A stretch of 64,000 nt of DNA from Cunninghamia lanceolata (taxonomy: Eukaryota > Streptophyta > Pinopsida > Cupressales > Cupressaceae), in the NCBI GenBank assembly GCA_027924645.1, contig BSBN01001017.1, positions 7,280,501-7,344,500 on the forward strand. Direction: 5' to 3'. The notes under the pieces are model-generated. The model did no database searches, had not been told where the DNA came from, and was given only the letters and a program-made list of their open reading frames with translations. Position numbers and translations under genes: made by a program. Every line of letters begins with the position of its first letter. Position 1 is the first letter of the stretch. This document shows positions 21,501-32,916 of this stretch, in pieces.

Positions 21501-22903
21501 CCTCAACAGGAGGATATACCCAAAGATCACCTTCATGAGGAGCATCATGAGGAAGAGATAAGAAAATCACCCTCCCCATTGAATATGATGGTGGATATCG
21601 AAGATCAGGGTGATCATCATGATGATGATGGAGAGCAACAGTCAAAGTATCAAATTCCTCAGTGGATCGAGAAAGAAATTGGTGCAGAATTAGGTATAGA
21701 GGCACAAGAATTTGATGTATCTACATTGTTTTCAGAAACCTTAATAAAGCCTAAGAGGAAGGCTAGAATAACTTCTGCAATAAGAAGAGATCTTGTTATA
21801 GGCAAGAGGACTACACAGGTAGCGCTCCCTTCTATGGATAGAGAAAAAGGTAAGATTACCATGGAAGAATTCTAGATTAGCACAGTTGATCTAGGGTTTG
21901 CTAATGAGGATCAAGAAGGCCAAGAAGGTAAAGATATAATTGATTCATTAACCCAGAGGGTGAAGAGAGAAAAGGAGAAAAATAAACAACACAAGGAGCA
22001 CATTGCTCAGTTACATACTTACATAAAGGGGTTAATTAACCCTGAGGATACATCAAGTGATCATGCAGTCCCATTGACTACTATTTCTCAAGATGAGGTA
22101 AATAAATTGGATCTCATGAAGCATTAGTCATCCATAATGAGAAAGTGGATGTTATCCACATTTGATGGAGTAGAGGAAGTAATAAAAGCCTCTTTGAAGA
22201 GGTGGAATTCTTTAGGTATCTCCAGGGAAAAAGTTGATAAATTACAGATGGAGATCAGGAAAAGGTCCTTTCAGTTGGAGAAAGCTTTGACTGCCTTGGA
22301 GGAAATAAAGAGGATTAATCCTCAAGTTGTCATAAGTAGGTATTAAATAACACTAATGCACTATTAATAGACATATGGTACAAAGACATCAGGTTTGAAT
22401 GTGATGTGCCTAAAAGATGCAATAGTAAACTAAGAGATATCAGCATGAAGCTACATGATATGATGTCATTTGAGGCTGAAATTTTGGAAGCATTAGAAGG
22501 AGAGGTAGAAGGCAAGATAGAAAATCAAGATGAGGAGTTTTCCATTAAAGCTCTACATAGCAATTTCCAACAGGTAGCTGATGACCATTTAAACCACCTG
22601 ACGGAAGAAGTCATGGATAAGATCATGAGGATCAAGGTCAAAGTAGAAAACTACAATGAAACATCCAGCAGCATGAGGAGTAAATTAGAGACTTTCTGAG
22701 GAAAATATCAAATACATAGGTATGCCATCATCAAAGAAAGAACTCAAGATGGCAGGAAGATAGAGAAGATAGTACAGTCATATAAGAATATTCGGACATT
22801 TATGCAAGTCCATATACAAGGAGATAGTCATCAAGATGATGAAGATGCGGGAAGTGATAACCTTGATGCACCAAATGATGATGATGAAGAACCTGATGAA
22901 TAG
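18583..22903 (+). pseudogene. Element B giant accessory ORF ending inside the 3' LTR
   Basis: About 1,440 codons from the ATG at 18583 (MADKQLAKSEAEF). One frame runs to 18960, a second from there to 22346, a third to 22903. The breaks look like single-base indels plus about ten stops, mostly TAG. The N-terminal 420 residues look globular (WNVVGFPYSMETSKLVIECG; FYMISYIVYSCAYKGTF; GTWFI..FATFSYIRIEGFEEEP). The middle is Lys/Glu-rich and low complexity with basic nuclear-signal-like runs (KRKSKRERVPPPKKSKRPP). The end is coiled-coil with an acidic tail. I do not recognise the family. The N-terminal pattern faintly recalls plant mobile-domain or 'putative plant transposon protein' ORFs of retrotransposons; that is weak. 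The last 500 bp are repeated in the 5' LTR. Confidence 0.72.
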
Positions 22904-23919
22904 ATGAAGATGCACCATAAAAGGAACATATACATCAGGTACTTAGGAAAATGTGAGTTACCTAGATGGTTGCCAGCTGGCAGCCTATGCCACGTGGAAA
23001 GAGTTGACTTGGTCAATGAAATGTGAACCATAGATCTTAATAGATAAATCTGGATCATAGATCAATTGTAACTGCTCCCTCACTTTGCTTTATAAAAGGT
23101 GTAGGGATGCCTCATTTTAAAACATTTGAAACTTAATTGAAATCTATTTGCTAAAATATTCAAGGCTTATTTCAAAGTTATTGTATACATATATGTTCTT
23201 GCAAACTTAATGAATGAGAAGACTGTTTTGATTACAATCCTTCATAAATCTTGAGTAATCAGTGTATGAATTCTTGATATATGCTTTTATCTACTACATC
23301 CCTTGGAGTGCATATCAGCTTGCATGTGTTGTTTTCATGCCTTTCCTTTGAAGTTAGCATCGACTGTATCTAGCTGTGGAATGTCCTGGTGAACATATGG
23401 TTTGATTTCTTCTCTTCATGACTGTATCTGTTGTGTATGTGGCTCAATAACTGAAGGTTCAACATTAGTTTAAAGTATTCTTTTCAATTTCTTTCAATTT
23501 CAGAGCATTTCATCATCATAATTGCAAAAAATTGACAATCTTAAGAAAATAATGCAAATATGCAGATATCCCATAGATAATTGAACATATTCAGCATATT
23601 TGAGATTAAAGCATGTCAACAATGATAAATATCATGCAAAGATTTAAAGATAGACACACTATTTGAAGCATATCTTTTGTAGAGTAACTATCTGTGTAGC
23701 ATCATTACAGGAACATTATCTTACAGATGAGACTTACATAAGGCCCCAAAATGGAAATAGCAACACACATCAACCTCTGAGTAACGTTAGAAGATTAAGA
23801 CCTAATCACCAGAGATTTGGGATCATGAATTCTCTGAATTCATCGTATCTTTCAAGATGAATAAAGATTAATGCGTACTTTTATTCTATGTTTGTTTATG
23901 ACTAACATCATGATCAACA
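22404..23919 (+). repeat. 3' LTR of element B (portion shared with the 5' LTR)
   Basis: Matches 6203-7718 over its full length and ends GATCAACA. The flank AGTGT starting at 23920 is element E sequence. The true LTR start lies somewhere upstream of 22404 and cannot be fixed because the 5' copy is cut. A TATA box lies at 23091-23097. Confidence 0.88.
23091..23097 (+). promoter_or_regulatory. TATA box in the 3' LTR of B
   Basis: TATAAAA in the context ACTTTGCTTTATAAAAGGTG, the same as at 6890. Confidence 0.65.
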
Positions 23920-24100
23920 AGTGTGTTTTAGGAAGATCATAAGCTTGTTGCTGAATTGACTCCACCAAGAACTCATACCATGACTCATCAATTCTCTGGG
24001 ATCTCGAGGAGCAAGGCAATGGTGGCCATGGCATCTACCGCTTTGTTTTCAATGAGATGTATCTACTCAAAGGAGATGATCAGAAATTACTCTTTAAACT
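23920..24100 (-). pseudogene. pol: Element E extra RNase H, C-terminal piece, and linker to integrase
   Basis: On the minus strand this continues the RNase H of 25667-26040 beyond the inserted solo LTR. FEYIHLIEN-type sequence leads to NKAVDAMATIAL, which carries the last catalytic Asp. It then runs on as WYEFLVESIQQQAYDLPKTH until element B cuts it. Confidence 0.78.
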
Positions 24101-25666
24101 TGGTGTAGGAGCACCCCTTCAAAAAGAAGACTAGGCCTTAATATAGTATGTTTTATGCATTTGAATGTAATAAGCTTAGTTTGACCAATTCCTGTTTGTA
24201 GGTCAATCTAGGTTTATGTGCAAGTCGGTTAGTAAGTTGTTATGTTAGTTGTCTTCTCCCAGCCTCTTGGAAGTCTCCCAGCCACTGGGAATCATATCTG
24301 TACTACTCTCGAGAGTAGATATTTATAACCTAGATCAGATTGCTTTAGAGACATGATAGATAGATTGGAGATTCAACAGTGCAGTAGGTGTACAATTAGT
24401 TGTGAAACTGAACCAGAGTGATTGTATACATTTTCTAAAATCATAATCAAGGAGATTTTGTTGGTGTTGTTTTTCTGTTTTTCAAATTTACTGTGTAGTC
24501 AATTTTCTGGTTTGCATTCGAGATGGGTACTTAATCCATTCCACCGGTTGGATTATTTCATAATCGGTGGAATGGTTGTATATATTAGTTTAGGGTTTTT
24601 CTTTTGTTTTTCTATGTTTGAATTCATAGGATCGGTTACGACATGGAAGAATCCTAGCATGTGTATGTGCTAGGTTGACAAAGTGCAGAGGGCTGCATAT
24701 TGGTAGGAGAAATAGTTCAGAACAATCGCTGGGAGAAAATAGATCAAAAACCAGGAAAATTTGCAGGTTTCAAAAGATATACAATTTGTGTGTATATCAC
24801 TTTTGTATGCGGGATATACAAGTTGTGAGTATATCGCTATCGCATATCCCTTCGTATATTGCTTTTGTCTATCACTGATTGTATGTGAGGAACATACATC
24901 AGAAATGTGCAAGGCCTTCGGCATACAAATGGAGTCACAATTTGGTCAAACGCATATTTGAATCGAATATACATTTCCTGTATATATCGCTTTTGTTTGC
25001 CAAGGATAGTTCATGTGTATATCACTTTTGCATCAGAGTACCAGATTGTGTGTATCCGATAATCGCACATCAGATTTGTATGTTGAAAGTGTTGATATAG
25101 AATCCCTGTGTATACCATAGTTGCATGATTGTGAGTATCCTATAGATGTATATGGCAGATTGTACATTGTGAATGTACATTGGGTTGATACAAAGAAGTC
25201 AGTAGTCAACCTTTCCTAAAAAGCATATCCTAGAGGAATATTTGGTGAATGTATATTGGGAGTTGCATGTTTTAAGTTTTATGTATATCAGAATATACAT
25301 TCCGCAGATACATTGGGTTACATGCAGGAAGTGACCGATAGGAGCGGTAGGAGGAACTGACATGGCAAGTCAAGGTTTGTATGTACAAAGCTGACTGTAT
25401 CGGTGTAAGGAGGTATATCGGCAGAGGAGTTCAAAGTTAGACCGATAGCTTATATGTTGCTGAGAGGCAACCAATGATGAAGTTATGTTGAGGCTCATCG
25501 GTGTGAAGTCTACTAGTGGATAACAAGGATTAGTTTATGCCGATAGTCATAAGTTTGGCCGATGGAGTGTGTTGGAAGAACAATAGTTTTCTCTCGCCAA
25601 TAGAAGGAAGTGTTTTACCTATGGAGTTTCGAGGGTTTGGGATCAATCCCTTTTAGCTCTGCATCA
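24101..25666 (+). repeat. Solo LTR of the A family in element E
   Basis: 1,566 bp starting TGGTGTAGGAGCACC and ending GCTCTGCATCA. Flanks are AAACT (24096-24100) and AAAGT (25667-25671), a target duplication with one difference. RNase H coding continues on both sides. It contains the double CCCAGCC palindrome (24256-24293), a TATTTATAA promoter-like site near 24320, the U5 hairpin and degenerate GTATATCGCTTTTG-type repeats (24780-25110). Confidence 0.92.
24536..24575 (+). other. U5 hairpin, second solo LTR copy
   Basis: Outer stem CCATTCCACC/GGTGGAATGG, inner stem GATTAT-TTC-ATAATC. The inner pairs differ from the other copies but remain complementary. Confidence 0.88.
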
Positions 25667-26040
25667 AAAGTCATTGACCATACGCTTGTATGGGATAAGA
25701 TTCTCATCGTTGGTTTGATAGTTGTCATTGACTTGATTGATTACCAACTGGGAGTCGCTATAGACATGTAGCTCTTTGATTTTCTATTTTGTTACCATTT
25801 TGAGACTAATGACCAAGGCCTCATACTCTGCTATATTGTTTGTGCATGGGAATAATAGATGATAAGACTTAGTTATGGTGTCGCCATGAGGAGTGACCAA
25901 CAAGATTCCTGCCCCCGATCCATGGCTTGTATATGATCCATCAAAGTAGAGATTCCATGAGTGTGTTGTGATATTGAATAAGGATTCATCTAGAAACTCA
26001 AATGTCATTGGTGTGGTATCCTATAATGGTGCTTTTGGTA
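25667..26040 (-). pseudogene. pol: Element E extra (RVT_3) RNase H, N-terminal piece
   Basis: WNLYFDGSYTSHGSGAGILL (first Asp), NNIAEYEALVISL (Glu) and ELHVYSDSQLVINQV (Asp) are clear. It lies after RT and the Ty3-type RNase H, the placement usual for Tat elements. A TAG follows EALVISLKMVTK near 25781. The domain continues at 24100 beyond the solo LTR. Confidence 0.88.
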
Positions 26041-27600
26041 ACTGATCAGCAATGATTTGTCACTTGATAGCCTTTCTATCTACATACTCAATGTCATATT
26101 CACTTAGGAGCATTACCCACTTGGCTAGGCATCCTGTTAGAGCTGCTTTGCTTAATAGGTATTTCAGTGGATCTATTTTTGCAATAAGCTTGATTAGATG
26201 TGCTAGCATGTAATGTCATAGTTTTGGGAAGCAAAAAGCATAGCAAGACATGATCTTTCTATTTGAGAATATTGCAGTTCATAGCCCACTAATGTGTGAC
26301 TGATGTAGTAGACAACTCTTTCTTGACCTTCATAATCTTGTTGTGCTAGGAGGGCCCCAAGAGTTATTGGCGTAGTAGATATGTAAAGTAACAATAGTTT
26401 TCCTTGGATAGGAGGTATCAAGATAGGCAGGTTCATAAGATATTCCTTTAGTTTGCCAAATGCCTCTTCACACTTCTCATCCCACCTAAATGGAATGTTC
26501 TTGTGTAGAAGATGACTAAAAGGTTGACAATTGTCTACCAATTGTGATATGAACCACCAGATTGCTTATAGCTTTCCCTGTAGAGACCTTAGTTGAGTAA
26601 TATTCTTGGGTGGCGGCATATCCATAATAGCCCTGACTTTGGCTGGGTCTACCTCTATTCCATTTGCTGAGACAATGAAGCCTAAGAGCTTGCTCGAAGT
26701 GACTCCAAACACACATTTCTTTAGGTTCAACCTGACTTTGAACTATTCTAGTCTCTGAAAGACTTTCTCTAACACATCCAGGTGTGATTCTCTTGTGAGT
26801 GACTTTGCAAGGATATCATCTACATAGTCTTGCATTGTGACATGCATCATATCATGGAATATAGTGGTCATATTACATTGATATGTGGCTCCTACATTCT
26901 TTAGCCCAGATGGCATGACATTCCAGCAAAAAGTACCCCATGCACAAGTGAAAGTGGTCTTATGTTGGTCTTCTAGTGCTATCTTGATTTGATTGTATCC
27001 AAAGAAGCTATCCATGAGAGATAACATGGTGTGCCTTGTTGTTAAGTCGACTATGATATCTATATTTGGCAATGGAAAATCATCCTTGTGGAAAGCTTTG
27101 TTTAGATCTCTGAAATCATTGCATAGTCTGACTCGGCCATCAGGTTTGGATACTGGTACTATGTTGGAGACCCATTCCAAATAGTCTATGGCCCTGATGA
27201 ACCCTACATCCAGTAGTTTCTTGAGTTCTTCTTTTACTAGTAGTGCAATGTGTGGATGCATCTTTCTAAGTTTCTGTTTGACTGGTTTCACTCCCGGATC
27301 TAGTGGAAGATGATGTAGAATCAAATCTAGATCTAATCCTGGCATATCTGTGTATGACCAAGCAAAGTTGACTTGCTTTTTCTTGAAGAATGGTACAAAC
27401 TTAGTCTTTTCTGGTGGAGTTAGAGACTTAGAAAAGTGAATGATCTTAGGTTGTTCCTCTGTTCCAATGTTAACAGGTTCTGTAGGGTCCACAACAATCT
27501 GAGACATCTCCTGGTGCATGTCATCTGGGAGAGTGTCAAGCCTTCCATCATCAGGTGCCACAGTTAGGTTTTCACCATCATATGTGTCCTTTCTTTTTCT
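26041..27600 (-). pseudogene. pol: Element E reverse transcriptase and Ty3-type RNase H
   Basis: RT: VSKPDGRVRLCNDFRDLNKA, FPLPNIDIIVD, MLSLMDSFFGYNQI and the catalytic YVDD (about 26811-26835), then LNLKKCVFGVTSSKLLGF. RNase H: KLLLLYISTTPITLGALL, where the usual DAS is ISTT, so the first catalytic Asp is missing; QIERSCLAM keeps the Glu. Frameshifts occur near 27590, 26740 and 26540, and TAG stops are scattered. The RT core fragment (26743-27561) is open for 272 codons. Confidence 0.9.
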
Positions 27601-28766
27601 ATTTTAGGGTCTGATACTGCTGCAGAGCAGTTTTCACCATCAGATCTAGTTTTTATTTTGATACTTTTATGACTGGAAGGCTTGGCACCCTCTTTGAAAT
27701 AAGCTATGGCATTGAGCTCAATGGCAAAGCCAGCTTTATGATCTCTTGTAGGTAGGTGGTCCCTAAGTTCCATGTAGTCAATGTAGGCATCATCATTTTG
27801 GAAGATGTCTAGTTGCAGGGTTCCTTGTAGATCCCAGTCAATAAGTTTAGGATGCACAAGGGGGAGGGAGTCAGAGGATAAATCTGATTCATTGATAGTT
27901 TAAATGGATATGCAAGGGGTATTGGTAGGGATAGGGTCTAGGATGGTACTTTCCTTGAAATTGTTTATTGTGATAGAACTCAAACCTTCCTCAAAAGTCA
28001 TATTCTCAGGAATTGGTGAATCACCCTCTACTGGTCTATGCGTTAACGTTTGTCCCTCACAGTAGGGGCTATAAGTTTGAATGGTGTCAACTTTCTTGTC
28101 ATCATAGGGGTGCTATGTTAGCTCATCCCACTAATACTCATTGGAACTTGTGTCACTGTCCTCTTGAGGGTTATGGATCATTTCCACAAGACAAGCATTT
28201 GCTTTTGCTTTACCCTCGTCCTTGTATCCTAGACCTTTTGTATTTCTTGCCAATGAGGATAAAGAAGGTTGAATGGGTTCTATTATTCCTTATTTTCTTA
28301 GGCTAATGGGACCTTGTCCTTCATAACCCATTTTGTGTAAGATAGACTCACCTCGCCCATAGATTTCTATTGGGAGTTTAGGTGGTTCTTGTTGTGTGTT
28401 CTCTTCTTCTTCTGAATAGAGATATTGTAAGATATCTCTTTCCTCTATTTCATTTGATAGGGTCCCCCATTTTACAAAGGGAGCTATAGGAGGTGTAGGA
28501 GAAGTAGATGGCTTTGGAAAATGTTTGGGTCACCCAAAGGATCTAGGAGATAGAGGCATTTTAGCTAAGTTGAGGCTGTGCTCAATGGAGTATTCCCCTA
28601 CTCCTGTTTCTTTGATGGTAATTTTTTTCTCTTTGGGCTTGGATGAGGAAGCTTCGAAGGTAGAATCATACTGTGATGTAGGGGATGTAGAAGCTCTATT
28701 GTTGGGTATGATGTAATTAGGCTTTGAGTGGATATAGTTACAATGCTGAAAGGGGTCAGGATCACC
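27601..28766 (-). pseudogene. pol: Element E linker with G-patch motif
   Basis: Between protease and RT. A G-patch-like motif reads ILHKMGYEGQGPISL..GIIEPI (about 28274-28345) followed by GLGYKDEGK; some glycines of the consensus are replaced. G-patches bind RNA or helicases in other proteins; in plant Tat elements they are known near protease. The rest is acidic and of low complexity, with the open stretch 27564-27857 containing FQNDDAYIDYMELRDHLP. Confidence 0.72.
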
Positions 28767-29440
28767 TTAGATGGTGACTTGTTTGCCATTATGAGGGAAT
28801 TTTATGCACTGATGGTAGGTAGAAGGCATAGCTTTCATGGCATGAATCCATGGTCTACCTAGGAGAATATTATAGGCTAGCTCCCTGTCTAGGACTTGGC
28901 AAACAATGTCTTTTATCACCAGTCCCACTTGTATTGGTAACACCACTATTCCTTTAGTAGTTCTTTCCTCTTCATGATAGGCTTTAATAGTGATCTTTTT
29001 CCTTGGATCTACAACATTTTTAGAGAACCCCAATGTAAGGACTAGCTTGAGTGTGCAAATATTTAAATTGGATCCTCCATCAATGAGAACCCTTTTGATA
29101 TGGTCTTTATGGATGGAGGCAACGATATGAAAGGGGGTGTTATGAGGCTGAGACACTAAGAGGTCATCTTGTTTGGTGAATGATATGGTGCTAGAGGAGG
29201 TGAGATTTCCTACCATGGCTTGAAACTTCTCTTGGGCCAAGTTTCTAGGCACAGTTGTTTCCACTAGGGCTTTTCTGAGAATCTCTTTGTGGGAAGGAGA
29301 CATACACAACAACTCTAATATAGAAATGTGGGCAGGAGTTTTTCGCAGTTGGTCTATGACACTATACTGATGGGAATTGGACTGAGAAGGTGACAACCTT
29401 GGAGGGAATGTGTTTAACGTGACCTTACCACTGCAGGTGA
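28767..29440 (-). pseudogene. pol: Element E aspartic protease
   Basis: An open stretch of 209 codons. The active site is VLIDGGSNLNI (near 29080), that is D-G-G where D-S/T-G is usual. Flanking sequence is typical for Tat proteases: ELLCMSPSHKEILRKAL ahead of it, and AYNILLGRPWIHAMKAMPSTYHQCIKF in the second half. It ends with TAG at 28767. Confidence 0.88.
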
Positions 29441-31256
29441 TAATGTTGCAATCAATTTTGTTTGGTTCTGATTGCTAGTTGGGCGTGACCACATGGACTT
29501 GTGGGATGTTCTCCAATATGTAGTTGATGGTATAATCAAATGACACACTTGCATAATTAGCATTACTATTCCCATTATTCTAATTTTACCTGTTGCGGTT
29601 GTTATTGTTGTTGTTGTATGGCCTGTCGTGATTAAGAAGTAGATCCTTGTATGTCACATACGTCTCATTAGAGGTATGTTGTTGAGAACCTCCTTGGTTT
29701 TGATCAAGTATGTCTTGGATGACATGTTTGAGATGGATACAATTGTTGGTTGTATGTCCTCTTCCTCTATGATACTCACAGAAATTGGTGTCTTTTCAAT
29801 AGTGAGGTTTTATTTGAGGTTCAAAATCACTAGTAGGTGGGAGAGTGATATCATTGCTGGCCAATAGCTTCCTTAACACAAATTCTTGGGACTCACCCAG
29901 TGGCGTGAACTTTTGCTTAGGATTTGAGTTGTACCATGGATTTGACTCCCGAGAGAATGTTTTGTTGGGCGTAGCATTGCTTGCCTCTCCTTTGAGAGTG
30001 AAGATTGGTTTTTGTTTGGAAGCCGCCACTTTGGCATCAACTATTCCATCATTGACAACATTTTTATTCGTGGTCCAAAACTTTGATTTGTTGGTCGTGT
30101 AGTTTGAGTTAGGTGTGTCCTTGTACAACTTGATTTACCCCTTGGCGATCATAGCTTTCTCGATGAATAATCCCATCTCAATGACCTTTGAAAATGAGGT
30201 AGGGCATTGAATTTGGATTTAGTAGCTTAGATCAGGGTTAAGGTTGTGGACAAACATCTCCATCAACTGCTTCTCTAATACATCATATGAGCATTTGCTT
30301 GCTAGTTGTCTCCACCTTTGTAAGGAGGTGAATGATTCGCCACTCTTTTGTTTGGTATTACATAGGTCAAGCATGGAGACTTCATGTTCAATATTGTACG
30401 AGAAGTGTGTGATGAATTTGTTTACTAACTCATCAAAAGTTTTGATACCCAGTGGGAGTTGTGAGAACCATTCCATGGCTTGACTACCCAGAGATCTAGG
30501 GAATAGTCTCATTAAGAAAGTTTCATTGTGAGCTACTTCCATGCATGTGGCGTTGAATTCCCTAATGTGATCTCTTGGGTCTCCTTTCCCTTTGTACTTG
30601 TCAAACTTAGTAACTTTGAATCAAAAGGGGAAGGGCACCATGTTCAAACTTTTATCAAAGGGGTATGGTATGATGTCTTCCAAGGAGTAAGTTTTAGTGT
30701 TTGTTTCTATTTTGAGATCTATCATTTGTTGCATTAGACCCTTAATTTGTTTCCTCATTTCTTTGATACGTGCATTTGGGTCTATGACTTTCTTTCCTTT
30801 ATCTTCACCAGTATGGTTTTCAGGAGTTTCCTCTATGGTCTCTTTCAGTTTGTTGAGATCGAAGTCAGTGGGGAGATTAAGTCCCAAATTTTTAAGATGA
30901 ATAAAGTACTTGTGAGGCTCCTCATGGAGCACTTTTTCTAGCAAGTGTTGGAATTTCTGATCTTGGAGGTGTCCTTTATACTCTTCATGAGAGATTTCCT
31001 CATCACTATCATGAGGGGTGACAATGTGGTTGGATGATCTGGCCATTTCAAGTTGTCTTTTGTATTGAGATCTAGTTAAAACCATGCAAGGTGACGTGGG
31101 AAGTGGTGGAGTGAAACTAGAGATTTTGGTAAGGTGTTGGCAGAGATTGTTGAGAAGAGGATACTTATGACGAGATTTGAACAAGGGAATCTTTTGATCA
31201 ATGATTCCAAGTAAGATGGCCGATACAAGATGATAGCCACAAGTAAGGGTACTCAA
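29441..31256 (-). pseudogene. gag: Element E gag and CCHC knuckle
   Basis: The frame starts near 31256 and stays the same down to 27564. MVLTRSQYKRQLEMA (about 31085) may be the true start. Helical region, then a gag core with KYKGKGDPRDHIREF, MRLFPRSLGSQAMEWF, FDELVNKFITHF and SFTSLQRWRQLASKC (30300-30610). A basic/Asn-rich linker leads to the zinc motif FCEYHRGRGHTTNNCIHLK (about 29738-29790). TAG stops lie near 30620, 30216, 30140 and 29795. An Asn run is seen near 29600. Confidence 0.88.
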
Positions 31257-32916
31257 TACCCATTTACTGTGTAGAGGCTAGTCATGCACCAAGACCACTA
31301 GTGAAGTTCTGTGACCTACTAGGGTTACTTGAATCCAAAATGATCCGAAAAAGGTCTTGTGCTAATCTGATATAGGATACTTTGACTTTGCTCTAGGGAC
31401 ACTTGGTAGAAGGTGGATGAGATGACTGACGAAAGATAGAGTTTGATGTGAAACAGATGGGGAAATAACTGCAAGGTAAGATTTGATCTCAGAATTTGGA
31501 ACTAGGCTGAAATGGGTACCCAGAAAGGTGAACAATTTTTTCTCAAAATGTAGGGAGATACTCACTGTCACTGATGAGTAGAAACAGATGCGCAACAAAA
31601 TGGGATAAAAGTGTCAAAAGTCACTATGAATGCACAAGACTGGTGAAATTCAAACACGTAGTAATAGATGATAAAAGTGCAATAGGTCAATGCAAATGCT
31701 CAAAAAGTTGGAATGTATGAGTAGTTCTAATTTTTTCAGTGTTTTTGGGTTTCTTGGTTGCAAGATGGTCTTTTTGATTTGATTTTTTTTAACTATGGCA
31801 AGAAGACACAGCAAACATAAAGAATCTTTTCATGGTTTTTTTATTTTTTTGTAATTTTTTGGACTCTTTTTTGACTTGAAAAGAAAGTACAAATCCTAGG
31901 TTGGAAAAGGCAATATTTGTCAGATCCCATTGCTATGCATATTCAAAGTAGATAGCTTCAAGATCTTGGTAGCACCAGCTTCTCTCCACAACACACACTT
32001 CTCATACATACCACGATCTGAGTTGCCCAAGGCTTGTACCCCCACCGAACCTTAGGATTGTCTCTGCTATCTCTACTAAGAACCACATGAATTGGGGTGG
32101 CTTCAAAGGTCCCACCTTTTACATCAACAAATAGAAGGATTTTGGTCTATTAAAACAAGGATGACTAGTAAGTGCAACCGTTCAAGTGGTTATACATGTG
32201 GAAGCACTACTCTCTGTTATGGAGTCTCCCAACCTGTAAGGGTTGCATCTTGGAGGGTTTGGGGGGAGGTTGGTTGTTGGTATAACACTACTTCACTCGT
32301 TGTTTGAAGCTTTCACTCCAAACACAATTTTATTATAGTGGCTTGGTAGAGCTTGGCTTTAGCTTGTTACCACTTAAGGTTGTTCCCCAAGGATGGACGG
32401 GTATCCAAGGGCAGGCCTCTCTAAAGGTAAAACACATGCGAAAATGATATGTCTAGCATTTTGGTCACCCAAGATAGGGGAGAGTATAGGCCTGGTATCA
32501 TTCCCAAAAACACGAAAGACAGTGGTTCTTTTCTCCTAATTAAAATAAAAAAAAAACTAAATGAGCTAGCTACTTGGGCACACACGCAAGTTGTTAACTT
32601 TGAAAGTAAGATAGCAATGGTTCAATTTTATCCTTCTAGCATTGGGACTAGATTTAAGTTGTTGATGAAACAAGATTCAAGTTACTCCTTTCCTAGTTAG
32701 ATCTAGATGTGAACTTGCATGACCATTCGATTACTATCCTTTAAGAAAAAGACGATGTGCTTAACAATGCAACTAGAATGACTAAACCAACCCCTAATCC
32801 TACAAGTAGATGAGAGAATATTCTTGTAAAAAGGTGTCAGTGTTAGTAAAAACCACAAGAAAACCCTAAAATCACTACCTAGATCAGATGCGTAGCTTCA
32901 AAGACTAAATGTGCAG
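31257..32916 (-). other. Element E leader, gag-proximal part
   Basis: No coding capacity. Homologous to 39010-40590 of element H, including a block near 32280-32440 with AGAGAGGCCTGCCCTTGG in element sense. The left part holds degenerate repeats with TGCGCATCTG-like cores. It is separated from its primer site (42395-42413) by the insertion of H. Confidence 0.75.

Larger units (their letters stand above)
6203..23919 (+). mobile_element. Element B: Ty3/gypsy with aRH before RT and an accessory ORF
   Basis: Layout: 5' LTR (left part lost beyond element A), primer site, gag, PR, zinc motifs, RVT_3 RNase H, RT, RNase H, IN, about 2 kb of noncoding DNA, a 4.3 kb accessory ORF running into the 3' LTR, and the 3' LTR end at 23919. 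The whole gag-pol frame from 8326 to 16540 is one frame with no frameshift. It carries about 21 stops, roughly 17 of them TAG. Solo LTR 10793-12188 sits within it. B lies opposite to element E and interrupts E's extra RNase H/integrase region. Element D is a diverged relative with the same domain order. Confidence 0.9.

Noticed and set aside
18583..22903. Accessory ORF as a captured or resident host gene
   Set aside because: Its end is part of both B LTRs, the interval is bounded by B sequences, and its decay pattern equals that of gag-pol, so it is an element gene; host origin in the deeper past is not excluded.
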